A stretch of 41,495 nt of DNA from Clostridiaceae bacterium (GCA_012719645.1 JAAXZX010000091.1:1-41495); one strand, 5' to 3'. Positions 16,091-24,917 are shown, counted from the stretch's first letter. A program made the numbers and translations. The notes: generated by a model not told the origin, from the sequence alone.

Positions 16091-16801
16091 ATGGGTAGCT
16101 TCAGTAAAAAATTGGAACGGTTTTGGGAAGTCTTCTACGAGTATAACGGGTACCAGAGGGTCCTGACAGGGCTTCGCAATACGGTGTATATCGCTGTTTT
16201 AGGGCTTGTCATAGGAATAATCATAGGAACCCTCATAGCCATTGTTGAAGTCCTTCCAAAGTATAAGCGGCTGCCGAGGATTCTGAACGGCATTTGCAGG
16301 TCATATGTGGGTCTGTTCAGGGGAACGCCTATTGTGGTACAACTGCTGGTGGCATACTATGTGGTCCTGCCCCTTATTGGCGTGAACCTTCCCTCCCTGC
16401 AGGTATGTGTTATCGTATTCGGGCTGAACAGCGGGGCATATGTTTCCGAGATAATGAGGAGCGGCATCATGTCGGTGGATCCCGGTCAGTTGGAAGCTGC
16501 GCGCGCAGTAGGGCTGAGCTACCGGGTGTCAATGATGAAGGTAGTGATACCGCAGGCCGTCAAAAACATTCTTCCTACGCTGGGCAACGAGTTTATTGTG
16601 CTGATCAAGGAAACATCGGTGGTGAGCTTTGTCGGGGCTGCCGACCTGTACGTGGCGTTCAGCTATATCGGTACAAACAGCTACGAGTTCATGGTTCCCT
16701 ACCTTGTCATGGCGCTGATCTATTTGGTTATGGTCATGGCCATCGCTTTTCTCGTCAGAATGATGGAAAGGAGCCTGAGAAAAAGTGATAGACGTAATTG
16801 A
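16091..16801 (+). CDS. Polar amino-acid ABC transporter permease
   Basis: A 236-aa integral membrane protein of the His/Glu/Gln/Arg/opine family with about five helices. TM1 follows [16 protein letters not shown]. The cytoplasmic EAA loop, [20 protein letters not shown], contacts the ATPase. Length and layout are normal for a homodimeric permease. ATG 16091 was chosen because AAGGGA lies about 7 nt upstream; an in-frame TTG at 16055 lies inside the preceding hairpin. The 3' end overlaps the ATPase start by 17 bp, which couples their translation. Confidence 0.92.
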   Translation: MGSFSKKLERFWEVFYEYNGYQRVLTGLRNTVYIAVLGLVIGIIIGTLIAIVEVLPKYKRLPRILNGICRSYVGLFRGTPIVVQLLVAYYVVLPLIGVNLPSLQVCVIVFGLNSGAYVSEIMRSGIMSVDPGQLEAARAVGLSYRVSMMKVVIPQAVKNILPTLGNEFIVLIKETSVVSFVGAADLYVAFSYIGTNSYEFMVPYLVMALIYLVMVMAIAFLVRMMERSLRKSDRRN

Positions 16802-17609
16802 CCTGAAAAAAAGCTTTGGCAGCCTCGAAGTCTTAAGGGGCATAACCACCACCATTAAAGAAGGTGAAAAGGTTGCCATCATAGGCCCTTCCGGAAGCGG
16901 GAAAAGCACATTTCTTCGCTGTCTTAACTGCCTTGAGGATCCCACAAGCGGATCAATCATATTCGAAGGCGTTGACATCGCGGATATGAAGGTAGACATC
17001 AACATCCACCGGCGGCATATGGGGATGGTGTTCCAGCAGTTCAACCTTTTCAATAACAAAACAGTGCTGGGAAACATTACGCTCGCTCCCGTGTACCTGG
17101 GAATACATGATCTGCGGGTCAAGCAGTTCAAGAACTTCTTTATAAGGATAAAGAACCTGTTCTCCCGGAAAAAAACGCCTCTTTACGAGATAACCAAAAC
17201 GCGCCGGCAGATAATAGATGAAGCGAATGAAAATGCCATGCGCCTGCTTAAAAGGATTGGCCTCGAGGATAAGGCCGATGCCTATCCATCGACGCTTTCA
17301 GGCGGACAGAAACAGCGCATTGCCATAATCCGGTCATTGGCCATGAACCCGAAGGTGATGCTGTTTGATGAACCTACTTCAGCCCTCGACCCGGAAATGG
17401 TGAAGGAAGTGCTGGATCTGATCAAACAACTCGCCGACGAGGGTATGACAATGGTTATTGTAACCCATGAGATGGGCTTTGCCAGGGAAGTCGCGACCAG
17501 GGTGCTGTTCATGGACGAGGGAAGGATTGTCGAAGAGAATACTCCCCAGGAGCTCTTCACAAACCCGCAGCATCCCAGGACGAAGGAATTCCTGTCAAAA
17601 GTGCTTTAA
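16785..17609 (+). CDS. Polar amino-acid ABC transporter ATP-binding protein with an extra segment
   Basis: A 274-aa ATPase that drives the importer. Walker [10 protein letters not shown] (34-42, K40), Q-loop Q84, signature LSGGQ (171-175), Walker B VMLFDE (191-196, catalytic E196), D-loop SALD and switch His in VTHEMGF are all present. GlnQ-type ATPases are about 240 aa. This one carries roughly 35 extra basic residues (about 108-145, with [16 protein letters not shown]) between Q-loop and signature, in the helical subdomain that faces the permease. The GTG start lies within the permease gene. No other importer gene follows; the operon ends in a palindromic repeat cluster. Confidence 0.93.
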   Translation: MIDVIDLKKSFGSLEVLRGITTTIKEGEKVAIIGPSGSGKSTFLRCLNCLEDPTSGSIIFEGVDIADMKVDINIHRRHMGMVFQQFNLFNNKTVLGNITLAPVYLGIHDLRVKQFKNFFIRIKNLFSRKKTPLYEITKTRRQIIDEANENAMRLLKRIGLEDKADAYPSTLSGGQKQRIAIIRSLAMNPKVMLFDEPTSALDPEMVKEVLDLIKQLADEGMTMVIVTHEMGFAREVATRVLFMDEGRIVEENTPQELFTNPQHPRTKEFLSKVL

Positions 17610-17611
17610 AG

Positions 17612-17699
17612 CCAGGGGAACAGTCCCCCTGGTTCGAGGGCTTCCCTTGGCTTCGAACCAGCGGAACCGTCCCCCTGGTTTGAACCGTCCCCCTGGTTT
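17612..17699. repeat. Cluster of GGGGACGGT-type palindromic repeats
   Basis: The gap between two convergent genes holds a palindromic unit CCAGGGG...CCCCCTGG (17612-17632), an inverted AACCAG...CTGGTT unit, and an exact 18-bp tandem pair GAACCGTCCCCCTGGTTT (17664-17681 and 17682-17699). The last unit runs into the stop codon of the MATE gene. The core is the same as at 2875-2901 and 26313-26352. It may serve as terminator for both sides. No transposase is nearby. Confidence 0.8.
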
Positions 17700-19060
17700 T
17701 ACCTTGGATTTCCCTTAAGCTCCCTGCGCCAGACCACAAACATCATGGTGGCAAAACATGCTATACCGCCGATGAGCTCGGAAATGGGCTCGGACAGAAA
17801 CACCCCGCTGGTTCTGAGCCCACCGATCCTGGGGAGCAGGATAACAAGAGGCATAACCAGCACGACTTTCCTGAATATCGAGAAGAAAACTGCAAACCGG
17901 GATTTGGCCAGCGCCAGGAAAATGGTCTGGCCCGCAAACTGCAGAGACATGAAGAAAAATCCCATAAAGAAAAGCCTTATACTGGGGATTCCGGCCCGGA
18001 GGACCGCCGGATCATCATCGAAGATCCTGATGAAGAAGGCCGGGAAGCCCTGGATCAGAAGCCACATTAAAACGGTGTAGCCCAATGAAACGATGGTAAT
18101 GAACCTGATGCTGCTTTTTACCCTGTCATACTTCCCGGCTCCATAGTTATAGCCTATAACAGGCTGCGCCCCGTGTGTAAGACCCAGGACCGGCATGGCG
18201 ACAACTTCCCGTACCGAGTGGGTAACGGTCATGATGCCGACGTACAGATCGCCCCCGTAAAACTGGAGGGTCGAATTGCACAGGAACTGGATCAGCGAGT
18301 TGGTAGCCTGCATGACGAAGCCTGAGATTCCAAGGCCGATTATTCTCCGGATTCTTGCGCCATCCAGTATGAAGCTGCTTCTTTTCAATGTATAAATGGC
18401 CTTTTTGCCAGTCAGGAACCTGAGGACCCATGCGGCTGACACACCCTGTGAGATGATGGTGGCGAGGGCTGCTCCCTGAATACCCATCCCAAACACAAAG
18501 ATAAAAACGGGATCGAGGATGATGTTGAGGACAGCCCCGATAATAACGGTCAGCATCCCCGTGCGCCCGAAACCCTGAGAGTTGATGAAGTTGTTCATCC
18601 CAAGGCTTATCATGACAAAAACATTGCCAAGCAAATATATGGTCAGGTAGCTATCCGCATATGGATAGGTTATATCGCTTGCGCCGAACAGGTACAGCAT
18701 GGGCTTTCTGATAAGGATCCCCAGCACGGTAAGCACGATTCCGGTGGCCGCAAGCATGACGAAGGAGTTACCCATAATCCGTTCGGCTTCCGCATGGTTG
18801 GACCTGCCCCGTTCTATGGAGCACAGGGGCGCGCCTCCCATGCCGAAAAGGTTTGCAAAGGCCGCCACAATGGAAATAGCCGGGAGACATATCCCCAGGC
18901 CTGTCAGGGCTGTAAAACCGATATCGGGAATCATTGATATGTAAATACGGTCAACTATGTTATAGAGAACGTTGACAAGCTGCGCCAGGGTCATGGGAAT
19001 GGCCATGCTTATTATGTTTTTTACAATGCTGCCCTTTGAAAAGTCGTTCCTTGTATCCAT
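17699..19060 (-). CDS. MATE family multidrug/toxin exporter
   Basis: This 453-aa protein has about twelve transmembrane helices in two halves. The N-terminal GSIVKNIISMAIPMTLAQLV and NILYNIVDR-like segment (here NVLYNIVDRIYIS) and the NIILDPVFIFVFGMG motif are typical of the DinF/NorM-like Clostridial MATE branch. These export cationic compounds using a sodium or proton gradient; the substrate is unknown. GGAG lies about 8 nt before ATG 19060. It lies downstream of cstA on the same strand, with a terminator between them. A second MATE of the same branch is encoded at 24918. Confidence 0.9.
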   Translation of the reverse strand: MDTRNDFSKGSIVKNIISMAIPMTLAQLVNVLYNIVDRIYISMIPDIGFTALTGLGICLPAISIVAAFANLFGMGGAPLCSIERGRSNHAEAERIMGNSFVMLAATGIVLTVLGILIRKPMLYLFGASDITYPYADSYLTIYLLGNVFVMISLGMNNFINSQGFGRTGMLTVIIGAVLNIILDPVFIFVFGMGIQGAALATIISQGVSAAWVLRFLTGKKAIYTLKRSSFILDGARIRRIIGLGISGFVMQATNSLIQFLCNSTLQFYGGDLYVGIMTVTHSVREVVAMPVLGLTHGAQPVIGYNYGAGKYDRVKSSIRFITIVSLGYTVLMWLLIQGFPAFFIRIFDDDPAVLRAGIPSIRLFFMGFFFMSLQFAGQTIFLALAKSRFAVFFSIFRKVVLVMPLVILLPRIGGLRTSGVFLSEPISELIGGIACFATMMFVVWRRELKGNPR

Positions 19061-19134
19061 GCCGCGCTCCGGTTAATGATTAATTGCCGGTCCTTTTACC
19101 GGCTTAGATTCCCATCCATTATAGCATAAAACAG

Positions 19135-19167
19135 AAAGCCGGTGACGAAAGTGACATCACCGGCTTT
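19135..19167 (-). terminator. Terminator after cstA
   Basis: Eleven-bp arms AAAGCCGGTGA (19135-19145) and TCACCGGCTTT (19157-19167) enclose an 11-nt loop. It lies between the cstA stop and the MATE start, so MATE needs its own promoter or read-through. Confidence 0.75.
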
Positions 19168-19203
19168 TTGCATTTACCAGATATTCATTTGCAGGAATGG
19201 TTA

Positions 19204-20859
19204 TCAGCCTGCAGCCTCGGCAGAGTCATCCTCAGCAGGGGATGCTTCTCCCTTGCGCTGCTTTGAAACGGCCAGGATGGCTTCAATTATGAGACCAACA
19301 GCGAGCAGTGCTATAAGCAGCGAAAGCACACCTATTACAATGTTTCCGGCCTTGAGATTCTGCACCATTAGGATGACCAGGGCTGACAGGGCAACGCAGA
19401 TCATGAATACGGCAGGAATTGCCGTATAGATGCTCTTCTTCTTGCGCTTGAGCAGCCATACGCTGATAGCTGTGAGGGCAAGGGCACCGAGCAGCTGGTT
19501 GACTGATCCGAATATCGGCCATATCTTTGTGTAACCATATTGCAGGAGTCCCCAGGCGGCAAGTATGCTGATGACGGTGGCGACATACTTGTTGCCGATT
19601 ATCTTCTTAAGGGCTGGTACTGAATCTCCCAGTTCCTGCAGCATGTACCTGGCGATACGTGTAGCCGTGTCGAGAGATGTGAGTGCAAACGTTGCAAATG
19701 CAAGAACCACAAAGACCATGCCGAAATCTTTCGGAATTCCGAAGCCTGCCATCATGGACGAAACGCCATTAGCGAAGGTTTGGACGGGAGTGGCATTTTC
19801 AAACGGCTTTCCGTAGCATGCGATTGCCAGCAGGGCCAGGACTGCTACCATCCCTTCAATGAGCATGGCTCCATATCCCACGGGTTTGATATCTTTTTCG
19901 TTATCAATCTGCTTAGCAGTGGTTCCCGAGGAAACCAGCGAATGGAAGCCTGAAATAGCTCCGCACGCAACGGTTACAAACAGTAACGGGAACAGCGGGT
20001 TGCCCTGTGAGGGCAAAAAGCTGGTAACAACCGGCATATTAATGCTCGGGTTGGTTACGAACAGCCCAACGATTCCTCCAGCAAGCATTGTGTATAGCAG
20101 GAATGAGCAAAGGTAGTCACGGGGCTGGAGCAGTAACCAGACGGGAAGGACCGAAGCAAGGAATATATAAACCAGCAGGATATATGTCCATGTTACCTGG
20201 CTGAATTTCAATACCGGGAATAAGTAACCCAGGGTTATGAATATTGCCAGACCGGCAATGCCCAGGGGTACCGATGCCTTGCTCGAAAGATTAAGCTTTC
20301 TGGTTATCATTCCAAATAAGATGGCAAGGACGATGAACAGTATTGAAATTGTTCCTGAGCGGGCTCCGTTCAATACATCAGGTGTTTCGGGATTATGCGC
20401 GAATGTCGAAGCGCAGATATCGGTGAAAGCAGCCACTACAAGGATGAGTGTAAGCCAGGCAAAAACATTGAACAGGATCCTGGCACGCTTTCCAATATTA
20501 GTTGAGATAACCTCACCGATGGACTTGGCCTTGTGCCGTACAGATGCAAACAGAGCACCGTAGTCGTGAACGCCGCCTACAAAGATGCTGCCCAGTACAA
20601 TCCACAGATAAACCGGAAGCCAGCCAAACACTGCTGCAAGAATAGGTCCGGTTATCGGGCCTGCGCCGGCGATTGAAGAGAAGTGATGTCCCAGAAGCAC
20701 GCGTGTGCTGGTGGGATCATAGTCAACACCATCTTTCATGGTGTGGGCAGGAGTGGGTTTGCTTGGATCAATGCCCCATTTTTTAGCCAGCATTGAGCCA
20801 TAGGTAGCATATGCGGCTATAAACAGGACAAGACCAATGAATAAGAGTAGGATAGCCAT
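19204..20859 (-). CDS. cstA: Carbon starvation protein CstA (pyruvate/peptide transporter family)
   Basis: A 551-aa polytopic membrane protein with about fifteen helices. Diagnostic stretches are HHFSSIAGAGPITGPILAA, FVGGVHDYGALFASVRHKAK, CGAISGFHSLVSSGTT and TSLDTATRIARYMLQEL. The family imports pyruvate (BtsT, CstA in E. coli) and has been linked to peptide use. This is the shorter Gram-positive form. The C-terminus ends in an acidic, Ala-rich tail. GAGGAGG lies 8 nt before ATG 20859. The gene follows a 193-aa unknown gene with a 16-bp gap and probably shares its promoter at 21570. Confidence 0.94.
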   Translation of the reverse strand: MAILLLFIGLVLFIAAYATYGSMLAKKWGIDPSKPTPAHTMKDGVDYDPTSTRVLLGHHFSSIAGAGPITGPILAAVFGWLPVYLWIVLGSIFVGGVHDYGALFASVRHKAKSIGEVISTNIGKRARILFNVFAWLTLILVVAAFTDICASTFAHNPETPDVLNGARSGTISILFIVLAILFGMITRKLNLSSKASVPLGIAGLAIFITLGYLFPVLKFSQVTWTYILLVYIFLASVLPVWLLLQPRDYLCSFLLYTMLAGGIVGLFVTNPSINMPVVTSFLPSQGNPLFPLLFVTVACGAISGFHSLVSSGTTAKQIDNEKDIKPVGYGAMLIEGMVAVLALLAIACYGKPFENATPVQTFANGVSSMMAGFGIPKDFGMVFVVLAFATFALTSLDTATRIARYMLQELGDSVPALKKIIGNKYVATVISILAAWGLLQYGYTKIWPIFGSVNQLLGALALTAISVWLLKRKKKSIYTAIPAVFMICVALSALVILMVQNLKAGNIVIGVLSLLIALLAVGLIIEAILAVSKQRKGEASPAEDDSAEAAG

Positions 20860-20875
20860 TGTACCGCCTCCTCAA

Positions 20876-21457
20876 TTAATTGGGGTGTATTCCACAACCG
20901 ATGGAATCGGTTTGTGTCAGGTTTGGATCCGGACCCGAAAGATCCGGGCTTAGAGAATCTTCAAACAGCTTTTTCATCTCAAGGACTCTTTTGCCGCAAA
21001 AAATCTCTCCATCCTGCAGGGAAACGCCGGTAATCCCGGCTTTGGCCCAGCCATGGAGAGACAGAAGGAAACTCCTGGTCAGTGAAAATTTTTCTATATA
21101 TTTTTTCACATCATCGGCAACTGGGTTTTGAAATACAATAACCAGGTTGATAAGGGTAAGATAACTTTCGCTGTTGGGTTTCGCTATTTCCCGGATATTT
21201 TCCTTAAGCCATCGGGATAATTCCAGTACCTGGTCCAGGTTTTCGGCGGTATGGACAAGAATTATACTCTGGACCTCAAACTTGTCAATGACATCCTTGC
21301 TGGTGATCAGCGTACGGCCGATAGTATCGGAATAACAGGCCGAAAGAAGGAAGGAACGGTTGGCTACAACAGGATGCTTTATGACCCTGAAATACTTCGA
21401 CAGTATATTTTCGAGACTGTCTATGTACGGTTCAAGTTCAATCACGATGATTACCAT
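20876..21457 (-). CDS. Unknown 193-aa protein encoded directly upstream of cstA
   Basis: A soluble, mixed alpha/beta protein with no signal peptide or membrane segment. It begins with a hydrophobic strand (MVIIVIELEPY), contains a second strand SIILVHTAE, a region NLVIVFQNPV, and ends in a disordered Pro/Ser/Asp-rich tail. The start is not certain: no strong Shine-Dalgarno is seen, and GTG four codons later is possible. I do not recognise the family. Its position 16 bp before cstA and behind a promoter with a palindromic leader suggests a regulator or accessory factor for uptake, but that is inference from position only. Confidence 0.65.
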   Translation of the reverse strand: MVIIVIELEPYIDSLENILSKYFRVIKHPVVANRSFLLSACYSDTIGRTLITSKDVIDKFEVQSIILVHTAENLDQVLELSRWLKENIREIAKPNSESYLTLINLVIVFQNPVADDVKKYIEKFSLTRSFLLSLHGWAKAGITGVSLQDGEIFCGKRVLEMKKLFEDSLSPDLSGPDPNLTQTDSIGCGIHPN

Positions 21458-21477
21458 CCATAAGTAATAGTCGGTGT

Positions 21478-21504
21478 TTCAAGTAACTGTTTGTATTACT
21501 TGAA
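21478..21504 (-). promoter_or_regulatory. Palindromic operator or leader hairpin of the cstA unit
   Basis: TTCAAGTAA (21478-21486) and TTACTTGAA (21496-21504) are perfect 9-bp complements around a 9-nt spacer. The element lies about 30-57 nt downstream of the predicted transcription start and 21 bp before the first start codon. Spacing of half-sites suits a dimeric repressor; an RNA hairpin is the alternative. Confidence 0.5.
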
Positions 21505-21541
21505 CTATTCCAGCAAAGTCTTAATAATAATGTTTATTAAA

Positions 21542-21570
21542 AATATATAATAGGCAACATCATTTGTCAA
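21542..21570 (-). promoter_or_regulatory. Sigma-A promoter for the 193-aa gene and cstA
   Basis: On the minus strand a perfect TTGACA (21570-21565) and TATATT (21547-21542) are 17 bp apart in AT-rich DNA. Confidence 0.7.
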
Positions 21571-21828
21571 TGTTTGTACATTCTATGTATGGAGTCGTGT
21601 TGCCGCCGGCTTTTTGGCAGGCTGACAGAAAAATATTTCCATAGCCTTCCCGGGCCTTTTTCGATGATTAATGCTATCCTTATTTCAACGTTCATGCGGG
21701 CTGCCCATTTTCCTGCTGATTTTTGACGATGGCACAGATGTTTTTTACAGCGCAAGCTTAAGCGGCAGCGATGCTGCCGATTTGGCATACTCAACGGGAT
21801 AGGCCTGAGTCTTTTTTAATTACGTCAG

Positions 21829-21853
21829 GTAACTTTTTGCCCCGTCATTCGTC
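21829..21853 (+). promoter_or_regulatory. Likely ECF-type (autoregulatory) promoter
   Basis: GTAAC-TTTTT at 21829-21838 and CGTC at 21850-21853 are 16 nt apart, the layout of ECF sigma promoters (-35 with AAC, -10 with CGTC). It lies about 50 bp before the sigma gene, as expected of self-regulation. A similar AAC-ATTTT...CGT motif precedes the other intact ECF gene (30679-30701). Confidence 0.45.
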
Positions 21854-21902
21854 AATATAAGTGTTTACAGACTATACGACCGGACTAATGAGGAGAAGGA
21901 GC

Positions 21903-22433
21903 ATGCTTAAGAGAAAAACCGGCAATAAAGAACATGAGGATACTGCCAGGTCCATTGAGGAGATATGCGTTTCCACCTGGGAATCGGTATACCGCTATAT
22001 ATACTTCAAGGTCCAGAACCGTGAGGAGGCCGAGGATATTACGCAGGAAACCTATGCCAGAGCGCTCTCGTTCCTTAGGGACAACCGGCTCAGGGAGGGA
22101 CCCCATCTTGGGTTCTTAAGGTCGGTGGCGCTGAATGTCCTGCGGGACAGGTGGCGCAGGAAAAAAAGGATAGGACCAATCGTCAGTATTTACGGAACCG
22201 AATCCAACATGGCTGTGGATGATATTGCCGAGCAGAGCGCTATCCGCTCCATGGTGAGGGAGGCGTTGGACTGCCTGACTCAGGAACACCGTACGGTTAT
22301 AGAGCTCAGGATCCTGAAAGGCTTTTCAACCGCGGAAACTGCTGAAATCATGAATAAGAAAGAGGGCACCGTACGCGTTATCCTGTATCGTGCCCTGAAA
22401 AAACTTGCAGAAAAGCTGGACGCGAATTATTGA
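21903..22433 (+). CDS. ECF (sigma-70 family) RNA polymerase sigma factor
   Basis: This 176-aa sigma factor contains region 2 (about 22-60, with WESVYRYIYFKVQNREEAED and ITQETYARAL) and region 4 (about 118-170, with LTQEHRTVIELRILKGFSTA and the helix-turn-helix AEIMNKKEGTVRVILYRALK). The linker is short, as usual. I chose ATG 21903, which follows AGGAGAAGGAG; an in-frame ATG at 21888 is possible. The next gene starts 12 bp downstream and encodes its probable membrane partner. Confidence 0.88.
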   Translation: MLKRKTGNKEHEDTARSIEEICVSTWESVYRYIYFKVQNREEAEDITQETYARALSFLRDNRLREGPHLGFLRSVALNVLRDRWRRKKRIGPIVSIYGTESNMAVDDIAEQSAIRSMVREALDCLTQEHRTVIELRILKGFSTAETAEIMNKKEGTVRVILYRALKKLAEKLDANY

Positions 22434-22445
22434 AGGAGGGCTGAT

Positions 22446-24128
22446 ATGGTGGGCAGCATCGAGAAAAAAATATCGGATTATATTGACGATCTGAACGCCG
22501 GGAAAAAGCCGGATTCTCATGAATCGGCAGATGAATCCCCGGAATTCGAGGAACTTGCCGGGATTGTCAGGATAGTGCGCTGTCTGAAGGAACCTGAAAT
22601 GCCCGGTGCGGATTATCCGAAGAAACTGGTTGCGGCTGTAACCCCCGGACAGACACATACAACAGTGAGTAAAAAGAAAAAAAAAGCATGGTTTGCCTGG
22701 ACGGCCGCCGCGGCGGCAGTGCTTGTTTTGGCATTGCTGCTTAATTTCGTGCTTCCCTTTACCGGGAGCACCAACATAGTATACGCCATGGAACAGGCGT
22801 TTTCCGGGGTCAAGGCGTACCGCGGTGTTTTGGAGATCGTGAGTATAAATGAGGAAGGCGAGGAAATCCTGCAGTCCAGGCGCGAGGTATGGGCAGACCG
22901 GGATGGCCGGTATTATGTTAGGGAACTTGAGGGAATCCGAAGGAATCTGGTTACAGTGAACAACGGGCAGAAGAAATGGCAGGTCCTGTCCGAAGAAAAG
23001 ACTGTAACCATTTTCCCGGCGTTTCCGGACCCGTACCGGTTCACCTTCGAACTGGGAGATGAAATCCGACAGGTGGGAAATGCCCTGAAAACGAAGGTGG
23101 TTGGCGAGGAGAGGATAGCCGGAAGAACAGCAATCGTTATTGAGGTTACACCCGGCGGAGGATTACCCTACAGGTTATGGGTGGACAGGGATACCAGTCT
23201 GCCGCTCAAAAAGCAATGCGCCATGTACAACGCGCTTCAATACAGGGCTTCCTATACCGAAATAGAATTCTTCGACGCCATACCTGATGAATTGCTGGCG
23301 TACAGCCTTCCCGAGGGATACACCGAAACGGACAGGTATCCCGGGCAGATGGTGAATAATATCCAGGAGGTCGTGGATATGGCAGGGTTTGAACCCAGGC
23401 TTCCGGCAGGGGTTCCCGACGGGTACAGGCTGGACGGAATGTCGGTGATGGATGGAGATAAAACCGTAAAGTTCAGTTATGTGTCACTTGATGGGAAAAA
23501 CACTGTTATCATACTGCAGGCTGTTGCCAGGGATGGGTTCAGGCCGGCTTCCATGGCAACCCTGGGCAGGATCGGGGAAAAAACCGCGGAGGTCCAGTCG
23601 CCTGTATCTGATGCGGCAGGTGTCCTTGCCGATGCCGGGCCATATGAAGGAGCGGCCGGTATAAGCTCCATACGCTGGCAGGCATCGGGCATGGAGTATG
23701 CCGTTATTGGAAATGCTTCCCTGGGTGACCTTATCCTCTTTGCCGACAGCGTTTCAGACGGCCTGGTGCAGATCCCCGCGGAAATCCCGGAACATGAAAC
23801 CATCAAACCTCAGGTGGACGTGGAGGTGGATATGGCGGTTGAAGAAAACGAACAGAAGAGCGTGGACAACGGCCATACCCCCTGGAAGCTGGATCCTGTT
23901 TTTACGGCCCATGTATTTGTCAATCTGCATATATCACCAGGTGGGATACATGGTGAGTACGCTGTTGATTACACGGAACTCGCGGTAATTTCGAACAATG
24001 GGGTTGAGGCAATTGTGGAAGTCGGCGGGGATGTTACGCAAATCAGGAGGGTCTACCTGAAGAAACTTGTCAGGCAGGACGGCACCGGAATATGGACCGT
24101 TGTCGGCTACGATCCCGTGTCACCTTAA
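22446..24128 (+). CDS. Membrane anti-sigma-like regulator with RseB/LolA-like and DUF4367-like extracellular domains
   Basis: A 560-aa single-pass protein. A cytoplasmic N-terminus of about 80 residues ends in a run of lysines; a TM helix (about 82-105) follows; the rest is outside. The first extracellular part (about 112-290) matches the RseB/MucB-LolA type fold (opens with YAMEQAFSGVKAYRGVLEIV, then a G-R-T-A-I-V-I-E-V strand and LWVDRDTSLPLKKQ). The middle part (about 310-430) with GVPDGYRLDGM and FSYVSLDGKNTVII is DUF4367-like. A C-terminal domain follows. GAAGGAGG precedes ATG 22446. Sigma control across the membrane is the inferred role; the zinc motif HxxxCxxC of ZAS anti-sigmas is not seen. 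Confidence 0.75.
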   Translation: MVGSIEKKISDYIDDLNAGKKPDSHESADESPEFEELAGIVRIVRCLKEPEMPGADYPKKLVAAVTPGQTHTTVSKKKKKAWFAWTAAAAAVLVLALLLNFVLPFTGSTNIVYAMEQAFSGVKAYRGVLEIVSINEEGEEILQSRREVWADRDGRYYVRELEGIRRNLVTVNNGQKKWQVLSEEKTVTIFPAFPDPYRFTFELGDEIRQVGNALKTKVVGEERIAGRTAIVIEVTPGGGLPYRLWVDRDTSLPLKKQCAMYNALQYRASYTEIEFFDAIPDELLAYSLPEGYTETDRYPGQMVNNIQEVVDMAGFEPRLPAGVPDGYRLDGMSVMDGDKTVKFSYVSLDGKNTVIILQAVARDGFRPASMATLGRIGEKTAEVQSPVSDAAGVLADAGPYEGAAGISSIRWQASGMEYAVIGNASLGDLILFADSVSDGLVQIPAEIPEHETIKPQVDVEVDMAVEENEQKSVDNGHTPWKLDPVFTAHVFVNLHISPGGIHGEYAVDYTELAVISNNGVEAIVEVGGDVTQIRRVYLKKLVRQDGTGIWTVVGYDPVSP

Positions 24129-24231
24129 GGCTATTACACCTGCCTGATATACAAGGTTTCACAGACGGACTGCGGCTCCATAAAGAAAAACAGGGCAGGA
24201 AGCTGTCATGCCCCGGATATGGACATTTGGC

Positions 24232-24258
24232 AAGGCAAGACTTAACAGGTCTTGCCTT
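24232..24258 (+). terminator. Terminator after the sigma/anti-sigma operon
   Basis: AAGGCAAGAC (24232-24241) pairs with GTCTTGCCTT (24249-24258), 7-nt loop, followed by TCATTTG. It is about 100 bp past the stop codon. The next gene starts at 24319. Confidence 0.65.
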
Positions 24259-24318
24259 TCATTTGATTGAAATTACTGACTGATATGAGGTAAGCTAATG
24301 TAAAAGGGGGTATGAAGT

Positions 24319-24909
24319 GTGGATAACTATATCGTCACCATAGCCCGTGAATACGGCAGCGGAGGCCGGTTGATAGGAAAGGAGCTTGCAAAGGAACTGG
24401 ATATCGCCTTCTATGACAGGGAACTCATTGTCCTTGCTGCAAAGGAAAGCGGATTGGCCGAAGAGTTTGTGCAGAAGATGGAGTACAAAAGGACTATCAG
24501 CTTTATTAACAACCTGTATATGACCGGTTATGAGCTTCCGGTATCCGAGAAGATTTTCCTTGCACAGTGCAAGGTGATACGGCAGGTCGCGGAGGAAGGT
24601 TCATGCGTGATTGTGGGCAGGTGCGCCGACTATGTCCTGAGGGATGTGCCCAACTGCATCAGGGTCTTCGTACACGCCCCGATGGAAGAAAGGATCAAGA
24701 GGATCAGGGAGGTTTACGGGGAAGAACAGCCCAACCTGGAGGATTTCATCCGGAAGCAGGACAAAAACCGCGCTTCGTATTATAATTATTATACCCATGG
24801 CAAATGGGGAAAGGCACAGAACTACCATCTCTGCATAGACAGCAGCATTGGTATTCCGGCCTCGGTACGCGTTATCAAGGAACTCGTGGCAGAATATACG
24901 AAAAGGTGA
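24319..24909 (+). CDS. Cytidylate kinase-like family protein
   Basis: A 196-aa P-loop kinase of the cytidylate-kinase-like (AAA-type) group common in Clostridia. The N-terminus ITIAREYGSGGR-like motif (here VTIAREYGSGGRLIGKEL) is a modified Walker A. The middle carries CVIVGRCADYVL, the family's V-G-R-x-A/G-D motif, and RVFVHAPMEERIKRI, a lid helix. These proteins differ from essential Cmk (about 220 aa, GxxGSGKS/T); their substrate is not established. GTG 24319 is used, with GGGGG about 8 nt upstream; the ATG at 24312 is out of frame and closes at once. It is followed after 8 bp by a MATE exporter, so they form a likely operon. Confidence 0.85.
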   Translation: MDNYIVTIAREYGSGGRLIGKELAKELDIAFYDRELIVLAAKESGLAEEFVQKMEYKRTISFINNLYMTGYELPVSEKIFLAQCKVIRQVAEEGSCVIVGRCADYVLRDVPNCIRVFVHAPMEERIKRIREVYGEEQPNLEDFIRKQDKNRASYYNYYTHGKWGKAQNYHLCIDSSIGIPASVRVIKELVAEYTKR

Positions 24910-24917
24910 TACATGAA

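Larger units (their letters stand above)
21458..21902. other. 445-bp divergent intergenic region with regulatory signals
   Basis: It separates the minus-strand cstA unit from the plus-strand ECF sigma operon. It holds the minus-strand promoter (21542-21570), its palindromic leader (21478-21504), a CGGCAGC/GCTGCCG hairpin (21763-21779) and a likely ECF promoter (21829-21853). I see no convincing gene in the middle. Confidence 0.6.

Noticed and set aside
17612..17699. CRISPR array
   Set aside because: The repeats are palindromic and back to back with no unique spacers and no cas genes nearby.
21567..21794. 75-codon minus-strand frame in the cstA/sigma intergenic region
   Set aside because: It has no recognisable domain or ribosome binding site, and its 3' end overlaps the -35 box of the minus-strand promoter.
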